From Phragmites australis (lineage: Eukaryota > Streptophyta > Magnoliopsida > Poales > Poaceae), in NCBI RefSeq assembly GCF_958298935.1, contig NC_084934.1:1614501-1678500 (forward strand): a DNA stretch of 64,000 nucleotides, given 5' to 3'. Both the position numbers and the translations under genes were made by a program. Under the pieces are notes generated by a model. It had not been told where the DNA came from, did not search any database, and saw only the letters and a program-made list of their open reading frames with translations. Each line of letters opens with the position of its first letter. Positions within the stretch are counted from its first letter, which is position 1. This document shows positions 21,051 through 32,909 of the stretch, one piece after another.

Positions 21051-21470
21051 TTTTCTACCTAGATCCTAACACGGAGGAGGCGATGACTGCGGATTCCTAA
21101 GCGCGACGACACCAACACCAATGGTCGAGGGAGGGTGGCTGGTCCTGACGGAACCTGATGTGGTTAGCTTCGCGGAGGGTCTATGTATGGATGGCAACGG
21201 GTCGGGTGCGGGTTGAGCCAAAACCCACCTATCATGAAACCTGAAATTTAAAATCCAATCCGCACCTAAATTGCTATTCGGGTTGAATTATACCTGTATC
21301 CGAATCCGACGGGGACCGAAAACTGGCGGAGACCTGTCGGGTCTGGCAACAGACCTTGTTTAACCAGAGTGCAGCAACTGAGCAGCAGAATTACAAAACT
21401 TGTATGAATATTTTGTCAGGCTCCAATGATCACATCTTCAAAATAACAAATAGCAACAATTCTGTTGCTC
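21051..21470. repeat. Duplication unit D3 (partial leader repeat)
   Basis: Third copy of the leader segment from TTTTCTACCTAGATCC onward, joined to the end of D2 through a shared TTTTCTACC-like junction. It stops near 21470 where new sequence begins. Confidence 0.85.
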
Positions 21471-22160
21471 AGTGTTGTCAAAATCTTGGTCTTGAAATCC
21501 CTCGAACAGATCCGAAACGCTATCGATTAATCACGAATTCTATCGATAAACAAAAGCAACATCGAATAAACACCAAATAAACTCCAAATTGCAAGAAAAA
21601 TAGGAATAGAACGATAAACTAAGATCTTTGATTGGGCTGGACAAGAGGAACAAAATTGATTGGATTTCTCTTGAAGAAAGATAAAGATATAGGAACTAGG
21701 GTTTAGGTTTCACATGAAATAATATCTTCATGTTGTAGGGATCTAAATGTTAAAAAGGAATAACTATTATAGAGATGTGAAATTTGATATCTAAAACTAA
21801 CATGGTTGGATCGCTCATGTTTTTAGAAAAATTTGAGCGCAAGAACCACTCAAATCGGAGCTAAAATAGAGATGTTATGGCTATTTAAAGATCCATGGGT
21901 GTTTTCTGTAAAAAGGATATTTTCTGGAATTGTTTTTTTACTGGAAATAGGATAATTATTGACTGGGCATGGCATTGATGATGTGGCAGGGTGACAAGGC
22001 TGACACATCAGCAATTGTGCTGATGTTGCTTGATGAAGTGGCAAGAAGTGCTGACTGGACTATGTGGACACGTGGCATATTGTGATTGGCTGCTGAAAGG
22101 GTATGGAATAGATCTAATCTAAGCCGTTCAGATTGGATCCGACGACCGGAGATGTTTTGG
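21471..22160. other. Non-coding stretch, gypsy LTR-like
   Basis: No gene is seen. Phrases such as GTGGCAGGGTGACAAGG and ACACATCAGCAATTGTGC, ending in AATCTAAGCCGTTCAGATTG, have the style of grass gypsy LTRs. The termini were not resolved. Confidence 0.4.
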
Positions 22161-22405
22161 ACGCCCTTCCGAACATACGGGCCATATGTAAATAGAGCGT
22201 GATTGGCTTCCTCTCATCATTTCATGCATGAGAGTTTTCCCTTCAAGAAGATGCCTTTCAAGAGGGTAGCGAAAGATGCCGCCGTTCCGTAGTGGACAGC
22301 CGGACTCCACGTCTCTCACAAACTTGTCTGCACATTCTGCGAGCCATTCGTACCTACGGACAACGGAGGAACTCAGGTACTCCTCCTTGCTCAACCAAAG
22401 GAGAG
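22161..22405 (-). pseudogene. DUF1719-like locus 4, internal fragment
   Basis: Encodes the family segment from LSKEEYLSSSVVRR to IWPVCSEGR (locus 2 residues about 120-196). It retains GGIFRYPLERHLLEGKTL. Both ends are cut: LTR-like sequence on one side, the segmental duplication on the other. No product is expected. Confidence 0.85.
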
Positions 22406-23199
22406 GTGACGTTAATAACATGGTTAGTCTCGCTGTAATATATGTTGTCACGATAATATTTAATAAAAAATTAGTCTATTTAACTTTTTTATATATGACG
22501 TTAGTATCATTTAGTTACAAAATACATAAAATCAGAAGAAGAGATAAAAATTATGTTAAAGGAAGAGAAAATTACTTATGCTCCAAACTTGTACCAAAAT
22601 CGTATATCTGTATTGGTTCGATTCGTATACGTTTTGAACAATACTAAAATCGTACATCAGGTGTAGATAGCCCAACCAAAATCAGAATAAGTTTTTCTTA
22701 CGTGCGTGTCATGCCTTGCCTGCTGCCTGCTTGATATGACGATATTGAGCTACACATAATAGATAATTTGATTTTGTTTTTAACACTATATTTGATATGG
22801 ATCTTTATTTTTTCTATTCTAATCCCAATTTCAATTGTTATTAATTTTATTTTATTTGGACTCTTTATTTAGATATTTTGCTTCCCAAACCTTATGAAAA
22901 TCAAACCGCTAATGTTCCTTAATTTTTAATTCTGAATTTAGCAATTTATTAATCGTATTTGATATTGACTCTTTGATTTAATCTAGACCGTTACATGTTC
23001 ATAACAATGAGTGATCTAGATCATTTTCTTTTTTCCGATTAATGTGATAATTTCATAATCTTGAAAGCGAACGTGATGGCTCTTTTAACCCTCGAATAAT
23101 AATATAATAGATATCTATGGTTGACAAGTCCACTCAGTATATATATATATCTTATTTACTAAAAATGAATCTTACTGCTTCGGTTTAATTTTAATTTCT

Positions 23200-24780
23200 T
23201 GAAAGAGGACAGTAGTTTTTCAGCCTTTCCAGGAACACACTTGGAACTGGAAACACTCAGATTTCAGTTCAGATTCTGTACGCAGGGTTCATTGAGGTGG
23301 ATAAATGCTCTATTTCACGCCTGGCATGCCTACATGAAATTGATAGATTGAATCTGTCCCTTTTTCCTGAAAAATGTGCCTGTGTGGTTTAGTTTTAGGA
23401 CCATTTTACTGCCATGCCTGAATTTAGTTTCAGCAGCCATTCAGGCATGCACTTGGAATTGACAATTCTTGAGTGATAGTTCAATTTCAAAACACTAGTC
23501 TGTTCATATGGTTAATAAAGTGGAGAATATCATAGACAGACATTGAAGTGAAAATCGGGAGCTAAAACTGTTGGAAAAATTATGGGCAGCAGCGATTTGG
23601 TGAATTGCATTAAGGGCAACAGCTATCATGTCATGCGAAGCTCTTGTTCCTTCAGTATTTTCATGAGAGTGATCAACGGACCCTTTCTCCTGCGAACCAT
23701 GTGTATCTGCATTATTTATCCAGAAATTATTGCTGTTCCTCATCAACTGTATCGTATCCATTCTGCATCCTAGTTGTGGTGGTGGAGCAGTTGCCAAGTT
23801 ACAGAGGAGATCCGATCAAAGGCTCAAAGCCTGTTCATGTTGTTGATTCATAGAAATGATAATGGTAATGCTTGTGGTGTGGACATTCACCGGGTGTAGA
23901 GTGACAATGACAAAGCCTGCCGCTTTGTACTGGAAGCGTGCAGTGTGCACTCAAAGGCGACTGATGTTGTTCTTGATTCCTTTTATCTAAACTTCAGATT
24001 GAAACATTGTAAAATCGTAATGTCATCAAGGCAGAATCTCATATGTGCGGAGCTGCTCCTGCCTAAATTTCGTTTTTGTCACACTTGCGGCTTGGCTACA
24101 TACAAACAAGGAACTTGTTGATCTGGTATCATGTTTGTTTTCCTTTTAACATCTTGAAACTGGCTATATGCTTTTGTGTCATGCTGATTAAGTTGAGCTT
24201 CCTGTTTTGCAGACATGATGGCATGATGCTTTTGGAGTTCCTTTCAGTTGGGCGGCAAAAATATCCAAATCAACTGGTCTAAAAAATCTCATGTTCTAGA
24301 GCAAATTGACCAGCACATGGAAATTCTGTACGACAGGACCAAGGTCGGTTCTAGAGAAAATTGATATGACATTATCGGAAGATTGCGCCTGATTTTTATT
24401 AGGTTTGAATTGTTAAGCACTGTTCTTGGAATCGCCAAGATGTGCCTAGGAAGTTTTTTTTTTCACAAACCAAAAGTTGTTGATATCTCCTATGTTTATT
24501 TTGAAGCTCACACCCCAAAAACCAACCTTGCGAATTTTTTTTAATTGCACCAAGAAATCATAAGCTAATGTTTTATGGCCTTTCGGCTAATACGTTATTT
24601 TACTCTGCTTGTAAATACAACGCTATAGGCACTATCTACTGTTGCATCTTAAAAAAATATATAATGAGCTATGAAACAATTTTAACATAGGCACTCTTGA
24701 ATTACACGAAAATAGTGAGTAACTATATATGCTGTATATGACAGATTTTTAGAATAGGAAAACTCAGGAAACTCAGGACG
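23200..24780. other. Non-coding unit related to the 49.8-53 kb repeat array
   Basis: Contains the phrases GGCATGCCTACATGAAATTG, CTGTGTGGTTTAGTTTTAG and GAGTGATAGTTCAATTTC that recur many times at 49780-52950. A spot near 24220 has an acceptor-like TTTTGCAG and a short coding-like stretch (EQIDQHMEILYDR at about 24300-24340), but I cannot assign a gene. Confidence 0.5.
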
Positions 24781-24839
24781 GTGCTAAGTGCAATTCACCA
24801 TAATTTTAGTCATAACCATTGGTGTTTACTGTCAACAAG

Positions 24840-26420
24840 TTTCTTCACCCCCACCCCCCTCATCTTTCGAGAGGCGAAACGGGGCGCCACCGCCGCCGCC
24901 GCTAAGAACCACCCACTTCCGCCCCGCGCGTGGCCGCTGCCGCCTCCGCCGTCCGTCGATGGCGTCGTAGGTGGTGGAAGTCGGTGACAGCGCCAAGCGA
25001 CCGTCGTTGCCTTGCCCCTCCCCCCCCCCCTCCTCCCCCTTCCTCTTTTCCTCCCCTTCCTCCGGTGGATCGTCGTCGGTGGCGTTGGTTGGCGGCAGAT
25101 TCGGTATGGCACCAACGGATCCGGCTCTAGGCTGGCCGGATCCGTCCGGTGGCCGCACTCCCGTCCCGTGGCTGATCGGATCCGGTGCTTCACGTCCCGT
25201 GGCCGCGCACGTGCCTGGTCGTGCGCTCCGGCTCCGCCCCCGTGCGTGCGCGCGTCCTTGGTGGGGGTTCCGGTGTGGCGCCGGGTGGATTTGTCCTGTG
25301 GCCGCGTTCTCGTCCCATGGCCGGTCAGATCCATGGTCCCGTCTCGTGGTCAGTCGGATCCGACGGTTCCCGTCCTGTGGCCGCGCTCGTGGCTGGCCGC
25401 GCTTCGGCTCCGCCCCCGTGCGTCCGCGCGCCCATGGTGGGGGCGCCGGACGTGGTCGGGTTGGTCGAGGAGTTCGGCTCGTTTCCAGGCGCGTGGCCGC
25501 TTGGCGGCCACAGGTGCCTTGGCTGCCTCGGTGGGGGGTCTTGTGCCGCTAGTTCGGGCTCCTCCCTTGCCGACTCCGCGTGCTATCTCAGTGCCCACCG
25601 TGCTGCTTCGGCGCTGTGTGTTGCTGCCTCGTCCCCCGCCGTGCGACCTCAGCACTGCGTACTGCTGCTGCTTGGCGTGGATGGTGCTGTGGTGACGCGT
25701 TCTTGTGCTGCTCTTGGGTCGGTCACCTGTGCTGCTGTTCAGGATCCCGTTGCTGCTAGGGGTTGTGGGTCCCCTCCCTTTTGGCTGCGTCGTTGTTGAT
25801 CTGTTGGCTCCTACTGCCTTCCTCCCACTCGGCTATAGCAGATCCGGTCTCTTCTTTGCCGAGTCGGCTGTGTGCTCAATGTTCAGGGGGGTGGCTCAGC
25901 AGGCAACTTCCTGGTTTTGGCGTCGCTGATGCTCCACGCCCGCTTTGCTTCTCCTCCCCTTTCCGACACCCCTCGGTCTAGGTTGGCGCCGACTTTCTTT
26001 CCTCTTTTGCCGGGCCAACTACGATGACTTAGAGGCTTCTTCAGGGTGCGGGAGGGGTGAGTCACTGTGGGGTTGGGGATTTGGTGTCTGCTTCAAGCCT
26101 GGTGTTGCCTCGTTTAGGGTCTCTAGGCCTACGCCACCTTTTTGTGCAGGTTTTCGGGGTGGGGAGCCACGGGCGAAAGCCCTGCCCGGCTTGCTGGTAC
26201 TAATGTCGGTGACGCCCGCGGGTGTCATTCCCTCCATGGAGGCGACATTATCGCGTCTCCTCCACCCTGGATGTTACTCTGGGTGAAAACCCCGTCCAGA
26301 TGGGCGACAGCGGCATTGCTGTCATTACCTTCCTGAAGGCGTCGTTCCGAGAAATCCATGCTCTCTTCGTTTGATCCGCCGGTTCCTTTCTATAGGTTCA
26401 CCCCTACGTCCTCGGTTCAC
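24840..26420. other. GC-rich block, possibly LINE 5'-region-like
   Basis: Long overlapping open frames in all plus frames arise from high GC content and degenerate repetition of units such as CGTCCCGTGGCCG and CGGATCCG. The frames are not conserved in copy B. The end, with GGGTGAAAACCCCGTCC and CTTCCTGAAGGCGTCG, resembles 5' leaders of grass LINEs that I have seen, but no LINE ORF follows. No gene is supported. Confidence 0.4.
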
Positions 26421-26427
26421 GGCTGCT

Positions 26428-29200
26428 TGTGACAGCCCAAATGGCTTAGAATGTCATTAAGCATCATAAGCATCATTAGCATCATGTTTAATTGTTTTGA
26501 ACAATTATTAACATGCAATTTCAATTAAACATAAATTGTGAAAATTAATGTTAAGTGGTGCTTTGTGAAGCAACTCACAATATTGCTATGAAACATAGGG
26601 CTGGAAACAATATTAGAAATTATTCCATGATAAGTGAGGAATATTAATGATTTTCCCAAATTTTTGGGAATTACTTTGAAGGCATAAAAATTACCACAAG
26701 TTAGGAAAGCTTGCATTTTTGGAGAATTTTATATAGAAATTGGCTCAGGATGTTGAGTTCAAACAAGTTAAAATGGATTTCACGTGAATTATAATTTCAC
26801 ACAAAATTTGTCCCATAATTTTTGTACCATTGGAAGGCTTTCTTTTGAATAGAAGAAGTGCAGTGGATATTTTTACTCGGTGGTTACAGTTCATCGACCC
26901 CACCTGTCATCCTCTCTCTCTTTCTCTCGTTCTCTCTCTCTCTCGTTGCCGGCTTTGTTGACTTCCGCGGCCGACCACGTTGCTGGAAAAGCCGGGCCAT
27001 AGCACCGAGGCGGCCAGAGGCATGGGCTGTCGCCCTTATCCCTCCCTGCTCTCTCTCTCCCTCGCTTATCCATCTGCCAGCCGAGCTCAAGCGCAAGGAG
27101 CAGAGCAGCAGAGCAGAGCAAAGTGTAGCGTCGACGCCAAAGCCGCCGCACTCGAGCGCCAATCCGTCGAGCCCGAGTCACAAGAAGCACCAAGGGAGGC
27201 CGCTGAAGGTGCCCCGAGCTTCTCCCCACCGGATTCCTCTCCTTTCTGGTCGAATCGAGCGCGCAGACACTGTCTTCCCCAATGCCGGTGTATTCCTCCA
27301 CCGCTCACTATCGACCCACCATTCCACTGCTTTTCCACCCCAACCGACCGCTCGGTGAGCTCCCCCACGACCCCTTGTTGCTTTGGCGCTTCGTTTTCCC
27401 TTTTGCCCGACGCCGACGCGGGTCCTCGTGTGAGCCGCCCACCACCACCACCTCGGCGCACGCTGCCGGCCGAGCCACCTTCGGGCCCGTCGGAAACTAA
27501 CCGCGCCGTTGAATCCACAAGCCTATGTAGATGCTGTAGGAGTGCTCGGCCAGGTCGATTACGTCACCGTTTGGCCGCCGGCACGTGGAACCGAGCCGCC
27601 GCCGTAAGGCTACCGCCGTGCGTCATCACCAACCACCCTCCGGTCATCGCCGACAACCACACGCCCCTCAGTTGAGTTCCCCGTGTCACGCTAGTGCCAC
27701 CAGTGCCCTCCGCTGGCCGCGCCGCACCGCCGATCGTCACCGACGAGGTCGCCCGTGAAGCCGGCACTGTGCTCTGGGCGCGGGTCGATTTTGACCCGTA
27801 GTCAAAGCGCTCGGGCCTGCTGTCAGTGACCGTGGCTAGCTTGACCTGGGCGCAAAAAGGTTTTGGGGCCTTTTTAATTTGGATATTCCAGAAAATACGA
27901 AATAGAGTTGTTTTTGCATTGTTTAATCGGCCGAACCTTGTAAAATACCTAGAAAATTGTATATAGCTCCAAAAATCATGAAACCAATTTTGTTAGGTTT
28001 ATATGATCATTATCTATATGTTAAAAATACTGGGAGCTATGAAATATTTATTTAAATTACATGGGTTAATAAAATAGGTTTGTGATTCATTAATCCATAA
28101 TTAATTATTGGTAGCTCCAAAATTGATGAAATCAATTTTGTAAATCTTTTTAATTGATTCCCTACTCATTACAAATAATTACCCTCATGTTAAGCATGAA
28201 TTAATTTTCTAATTAAGTCTAAGCTTTGTTTTAAGCTTAATTAATCCAAGAAAGATTAAGTGTTTATCAATAATCCGAAATAAGAAAACCTTGAGGCTTT
28301 AAACTCTTGTCATAAGGTATTGCATCTCCGCTGTCATCATACACTGTGGAGTATCCGTCATTGCACATCATTCATGCTCATCATTGCATGCGTTCTTCGG
28401 TAGTGAGCGAAGATCCGAAGCGTGACGTGAGCACGATCGAGGACAACGCCAACCTTCCGCATTTCTGTAAGTTCTGTTCGGGAAGTGTTGGGCAAACCCC
28501 AGAGCAGAAAGGCAAGCATCTAAGCATAATGCACCCTTTGTTCAAATTAAATAGAGTCTAAATTGATAAATTATGATTTATGTATGTTTGCATGTGTTGA
28601 GTCCAGTGTCGGACTGATATGGGTAGAATCTATGTTGATGTATTATATCTGCCTTGACTTATTGATGAATCCTTATCCTTGTAGCCTTGATGATGTAGTT
28701 GGTGTCTAGCTTCAAGGGTTATTCAAAATACTTAGCAATGCTTAGGTCCTCGGTAGAAGTCGAGCAACGATGCTGCTGTTGTTCGCGAGCCTAGGGCTTA
28801 ATCACTGATCACAGATACAAAGATGAGGTTGAGATGTGAGATTGAGGCGAGATGTGGACGGCGTTGGGGGTATCTTCTGCCCAGGAGGAGTCATCTGAGT
28901 AGTTCGGGAGAGAAGCCCGGGTGCCATAGACCGCTTGCATCATTTAAGGTCATCCATCGGTACAGTTGGCTCTAGCACTTCCCGTACTCATCACATGCTG
29001 GTCTAATGGTAAGGTAAGTCGATTATCATATGCTGTGTCGACACTTGCCTTGCGGCTCTATGACACGTCAGAGAAAAAGAAAAGGAGAAGTAAGGTGGCG
29101 GGGAGCCGGAGGTGTTCGGGACACGCTCGCGGTAACCCCAGTGTCATAGGGGCATTACAAGTGGGTGGTTTCGGGTATGAGAAATGTTGACTCGAGTACC
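26428..29200 (+). mobile_element. Long LTR-like repeat, probably Ty3/gypsy
   Basis: Starts TGTGACAGCC, as several grass gypsy LTRs do, and runs through a characteristic AT-rich section, a CT-rich leader-like part and a section with CTTAGCAATGCTTAGGTCC and GTCATCTGAGTAGTTC that is typical of large grass LTRs. The right end and target duplication were not fixed. A truncated copy starts at 61857. Confidence 0.5.
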
Positions 29201-29232
29201 CTTTGTATGTACTTTCGCGAGTAGCACAAGCC

Positions 29233-29370
29233 GTTGGGTTCTAGCACATGTGCCATTTTGATGCTTAGCTTCCGCACTCGGAAGTATGCAGATAGCCAAA
29301 GTGCTGAATAAACCGTCAGCCCTGGCTTTGATCTCACCATCTCCTCCATTTGTTGTATGCTACCAATTTA
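29233..29370 (-). pseudogene. DUF1719-like locus 5, C-terminal scrap
   Basis: Encodes MEEMVRSK followed by PGLTVYSALWLSAYF. This aligns with GEMARSK...PGPEEYAVIWYSSHG of locus 2 after loss of the eight-residue AIDCLLRQ segment. The rest of the gene is gone. It is bounded by LTR-like and LINE sequence. Confidence 0.6.
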
Positions 29371-29379
29371 GCGTTTGGA

Positions 29380-29900
29380 TGTGCTTCTAACTTTTTCGAT
29401 AAAAGAAGCTTTTTATTAACTCTCCACGTTACATCAAGATGATACAAATGTAGGAGAGCTCACTCTCAGCCTCTACACTACTAGAATGCACACAACCAAA
29501 ACAAAACTGAAGAAGCAAGACATGTTCCAAAACTGAAACTGAGAGTGTCTAAGGTGGGGGGCTCGAAATCCTCAGTCTAGTGCCCTATCCATGTCGGGTA
29601 AAGAACACCCTAACCACCTGCTACAGCCACGTAGAAGCTGCTGTAGTACATGTCTGGCAATCCTGCTTGTGCAACACAAATCAAGTACGGAACCAATATG
29701 AAGTATAGATAACCTAAAAAAACAAATTTTTTTTATCAAACACTACCTCGTTTCTACATAGTCATATCGACCAACACAAGATCTCTGCTGCACCCAATAT
29801 AAACGCCTCCATCTGTTTACTAAGCTCACAAAGCCATGTTCCCCACATATGAGTCACTCTTTGAGGCGGGGAAAGATTTGATGCCACTGGATGTTAAACC
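29380..29900 (-). pseudogene. LINE (non-LTR retrotransposon) 3' remnant
   Basis: On the minus strand, with stops, the frame reads FILGAAEILCWSI followed by LCRNEV, then VIYTSYWFRT and FFTRHG. This is the pattern of the zinc-binding C-terminal region of plant LINE reverse transcriptases, which commonly show LWLxRND and a GW near the end. Only the last part is present. Confidence 0.6.
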
Positions 29901-29929
29901 ATGTGAAACGTGCTAGTCGGCAGTCAGTC

Positions 29930-30675
29930 AATACTGCCCAGTACTAGTTCCATTCTTGGAACTGGAAAATACTGAAGTCGATGAACCAAGTTGCCTTTAC
30001 TTGTTCCATTCTTTTCAGGCAAACTCTTGGAACTCAAAGTGTTTGAAATTTAGTTTTATTTCAGCCTTTAAGTATACAAGGTTTGAAGCATGTGTAGCTC
30101 TGGAGCCTCCTCGGCTGCCGCCACGGCCTACCGGACGCGGCTCGAGTCCGTCGTCTGGGACCCCGTCAGTCACCAGCCGCCAGCGCAGCGTGCCGTACCC
30201 ACCGGAGTTGGAGACCTCGTCTGCAACGGCGCGGTGGTGTGCTCGGCAGGCGACGGCAGCGTTTGCCACTTGAAGCTGGTCTGGGGGGCCGGACGCCCAT
30301 CTTCTCGGCCATGGGATCTTACGACCGACAGACCAACACCAGGGAGTCGGCAAGGTCTGTGCCTATTCATTGCTATAAGAGGTCTGTGCCTGACGATGAC
30401 TAGAGGCTGCACCTGCGACTACAGAAACTGACCTCGACAGGGATAATGGCTTCATTTCTCCGGTGCGCCGATGTTCTTCGCCATGGCCAACGGCTTCTGC
30501 TTCTGGTAGTCATGTCGTTTCGCCCCTGTTGTGACAGAACTCAGCGTTTTGTGCTAGGATCGATGAATATGCAGGGAATATGATGCTTGTGTCAAAGTGT
30601 TTCATAAAGATGGTATATGTTAGGAAACTCGAGACAATGCAACTTGCCGGCACAGAGTAAATCTACTCTACTTTC
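29930..30675. repeat. Locus 5 upstream unit (shared with loci 2 and 7)
   Basis: Matches 5550-5787 plus 8376-8730, and 54890-55255 plus 55511-55560. It preserves about 90 bp (30220-30310) that were lost at locus 2 when foreign DNA inserted. A GC-rich part at 30090-30330 is open on both strands but I recognise no protein there. Confidence 0.75.
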
Positions 30676-30843
30676 TGTCAGGTGTTTCGGACGTGGTGTG
30701 ATTTATGTTCTAAACTGTCTGCTGGTCTTTTCAGCTTTGTGCTCTGGTTTTTGTTTCGATTGCGTTTGGAATTATGTATGTATGTTGGATCTTTTTATTA
30801 GCTTTCAATAAAAATCGAGTAATCTCCCATCTAAAAAAAGTTC
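30676..30843 (+). mobile_element. Truncated LINE 3' end with target duplication
   Basis: A 168-bp insert ending in CTAAAAAAAG preceded by AATAAAAATCG, the usual look of plant LINE 3' ends. It is flanked by an 11-bp duplication ACTCTACTTTC (30665-30675 and 30844-30854). The empty site is present in loci 1, 2 and 7 (for example TTTACTCTACTTTCAATCC near 55554). It is a 5'-truncated retrotransposition product. Confidence 0.8.
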
Positions 30844-31130
30844 ACTCTACTTTCAATCCAAAGTACAGTATCTTTGTCGTCATATTGGATAGCAAAACAC
30901 AAAACAATTTGCTCACATCTAGACATAGCAAAATACAAAACGATTTGCTCACATCTAGACATAGCAAAATATATAGCTTTATTTCTCAAAGTACAGTAGC
31001 AGGATTTCTGCCGGTCCCATTATATTACATTGAGCAAGGGAAACACGATACATATCGATCATAAATACCATCCTTATTACATTGATCCAGACACCGGACA
31101 CCCCACTAGAACATCTCCAGCAGCTAGGGG
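30844..31130 (-). repeat. Locus 5 3' flank with poly(A) signal
   Basis: Copy of the shared 3' flank. It carries an internal direct duplication of GATTTGCTCACATCTAGACA (once near 30905, once near 30945) and AATAAA (minus) at 30978-30983. No gene body follows it. Confidence 0.75.
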
Positions 31131-31139
31131 CCAATAATT

Positions 31140-31660
31140 TTTAGTCAGTTTCAGCCTTTCTGTGTATAATGGCATACAGTTTTGGAGAATCTCAGATCAT
31201 ACAGTAAGCAAAGTTTCGACTAGTGACATTAAGAAAATATCAATGACGATTCCTGTGATTCAGAAGAATGGATACATGACATTGCCATGTTTGAAGGCCA
31301 CGTTGAGTTATGCTTGCCTAATTTTTTACGTTCAACTTGTTAAGTAAAGGAATTGAGTTGCACTGACAAATCATTTGCTAATTTCTAATGGCATTTAGCA
31401 TGTATATTGTTTTTCTCTCACCATGAATATTTCATTAGAGGCACTAACCAACTGTCCTAAAAAAGCTACAATTACTGAGCTAAAAAAATTCTGCATGTTA
31501 TCTCTTCAAATTGTGCTAGCGTGTCATATTCAGGGATTAAAATTTCTAATTCTAATTCTGAAATATCTAATTCTGAAATTTTCTTTCATACACACATGGG
31601 ACTCACAAAGCAGCTGATGAAAAATAACCAAAAATTCGCGAATTTCAGTCTTTTCACCTG
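31140..31660. other. Non-coding, copy of 50915-51290
   Basis: From TTTTAGTCAGTTTCAGCC to near 31530 it repeats the array segment at 50915-51290. No gene is seen. Confidence 0.7.
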
Positions 31661-32850
31661 TGTCGGTGATATAGGATCCGGGGGTTCCCGAGTCCCGAGG
31701 CCAGGACAGCGTGGTGACACATGGCGCCTTCCCTCGGGGTCCACCTCCCCAAGGACCCGAGGGAAGCGTGGTCCGGGGTGGGCGCTCGGGGTCAAGAACA
31801 GGTGGTCCCCGAGAACCCGAGGGAAGCAAGGTCCGGGAGTGAGTGCTCGGGGCCAAGAACAAGTGGTCCCCGAGCACCCGAGGACCCGAGGGAAGCAAGG
31901 TCCGGGAGTGAGTGCTCGGGACTAAGAATAGTTGGTCCCCGAGCACACAGAGAGCCCCGAGAACCTGAGGGAAGCAAGGTCCGGGAATGGGTGCTCGGGG
32001 CCAAGAACAGTTGGTCCCCGAGCACCCAGAGAGCCCCGAGCACCCGACAAGCCCCATGCCGGTGGACCCCGCAAAGACTCCACGATGAGGTGTCGGTTGG
32101 TGGGAGGTCCGATGCCGTATTTAATGGGGAGCGTGGACGGTCACATCCAACCACTCTCCACCACGCCTGCCATACTGAATAGGCCAATTCCTGCCGCCGC
32201 CTGGCAGGAAGGCGTGGGCACAATTAATGCGGTAGGTCCCATCGCATGTCTCCTCATGGGGCCTATGAAGAAAGACGGCTTGAAGATATCTTTGATGGGC
32301 TTGAGGCTTATCGCTTATCGCCCTGTTACATCAGACCGCGTCAGACCTACTCTGACCAAACGGGCATGAGAGAGTACTCAGAAGCTAGCCGGTGGGCGCC
32401 CCTGCGCTTGCTAAAGCTGGAACGCGAAGACCAATGGAACCGTCTGAGGGATGTATTTTCAACCCTCTGTAACATCAATTGTAGACCCATGATGGTCACT
32501 TTCCATTTATTGTTTACGGGAACTTGTGCCCTCGTTCTGGGCATTCCCTGAATGGCCTCCCCTCCTGGTAAAGAGGAGAGATCGAGACATCCGAAGAAGT
32601 AGAGAAAGATAGGAAAGGAAAGGAGCATTGATAACATACTGGACACATAGGAGTAGAGTATTACGCCTCCGTGCGGTCTGAACCTGTCTAAATCCTTGGT
32701 GCATTCATTTCTACTAGCTGACGACAATCCATCCTGCCTAAGTCCCACACGCATTAACCCCAGATACGAGGTAGTTCCAGGACCAGCCCCCCGGCCGAAT
32801 CTCAAAGGGGGTCCCTCAGGATCCCTGCTCGCGGTGTTCATCCACCCACA
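31661..32850 (+). repeat. 5' LTR of gypsy element G1
   Basis: 1190 bp starting TGTCGGTGATATAGG and ending CACCCACA, two bases before a primer-binding site TGGCGCGCCAGGTAGG at 32853. It contains about four imperfect 60-70-bp tandem units (31740-32050) built on GTCCGGGAGTGAGTGCTCGG and GGTCCCCGAGCACCC. The inverted copies at 36907-38298 and 40612-41276 confirm the boundaries. Confidence 0.9.
31740..32050. repeat. Tandem units inside the G1 LTR
   Basis: Four imperfect copies of a unit carrying GAGGGAAGCAAGGTCCGGGA, CTCGGGGCCAAGAAC and TGGTCCCCGAGCACC. The matching array, reversed, is in 37870-38200. Confidence 0.85.
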
Positions 32851-32852
32851 GC

Positions 32853-32870
32853 TGGCGCGCCAGGTAGGGG
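32853..32870 (+). other. Primer-binding site of gypsy G1
   Basis: TGGCGCGCCAGGTAGGGG directly after the LTR. The TGGCGC start fits gypsy-type tRNA priming; the exact tRNA was not determined. Confidence 0.6.
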
Positions 32871-32909
32871 GGTTGTATCCCTGAATCCATCTCTTTCTTT
32901 GCAGAAAGA

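Larger units (their letters stand above)
22407..27998 (+). repeat. Segmental duplication copy A
   Basis: Collinear with 58017-63466 in the same orientation, from GTTAATAACATGG to AATTTTGTTAGG. By eye identity is high throughout. Copy A has an extra stretch of about 230 bp (22745-22970), and copy B has longer TC runs. Copy A follows the locus 4 scrap, while copy B follows the locus 7 leader, so a gene plus its upstream block was duplicated together. Contents: AT-rich repeat units (22407-24830), a GC-rich block (24840-26420), then LTR-like sequence. Confidence 0.9.

Noticed and set aside
24971..25799. Overlapping frames of about 190-230 codons in copy A
   Set aside because: Same compositional effect. 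The amino-acid content is dominated by Ala, Arg, Pro and Gly, with no conserved frame between copies.
30015..30431. Frames of about 110 codons on each strand near locus 5
   Set aside because: No similarity to a known protein that I can recognise. Retained only as a shared GC-rich island.
31740..32050. CRISPR-like array
   Set aside because: The repeats are diverged, have no unique spacers and lie inside an LTR. The organism is a plant.
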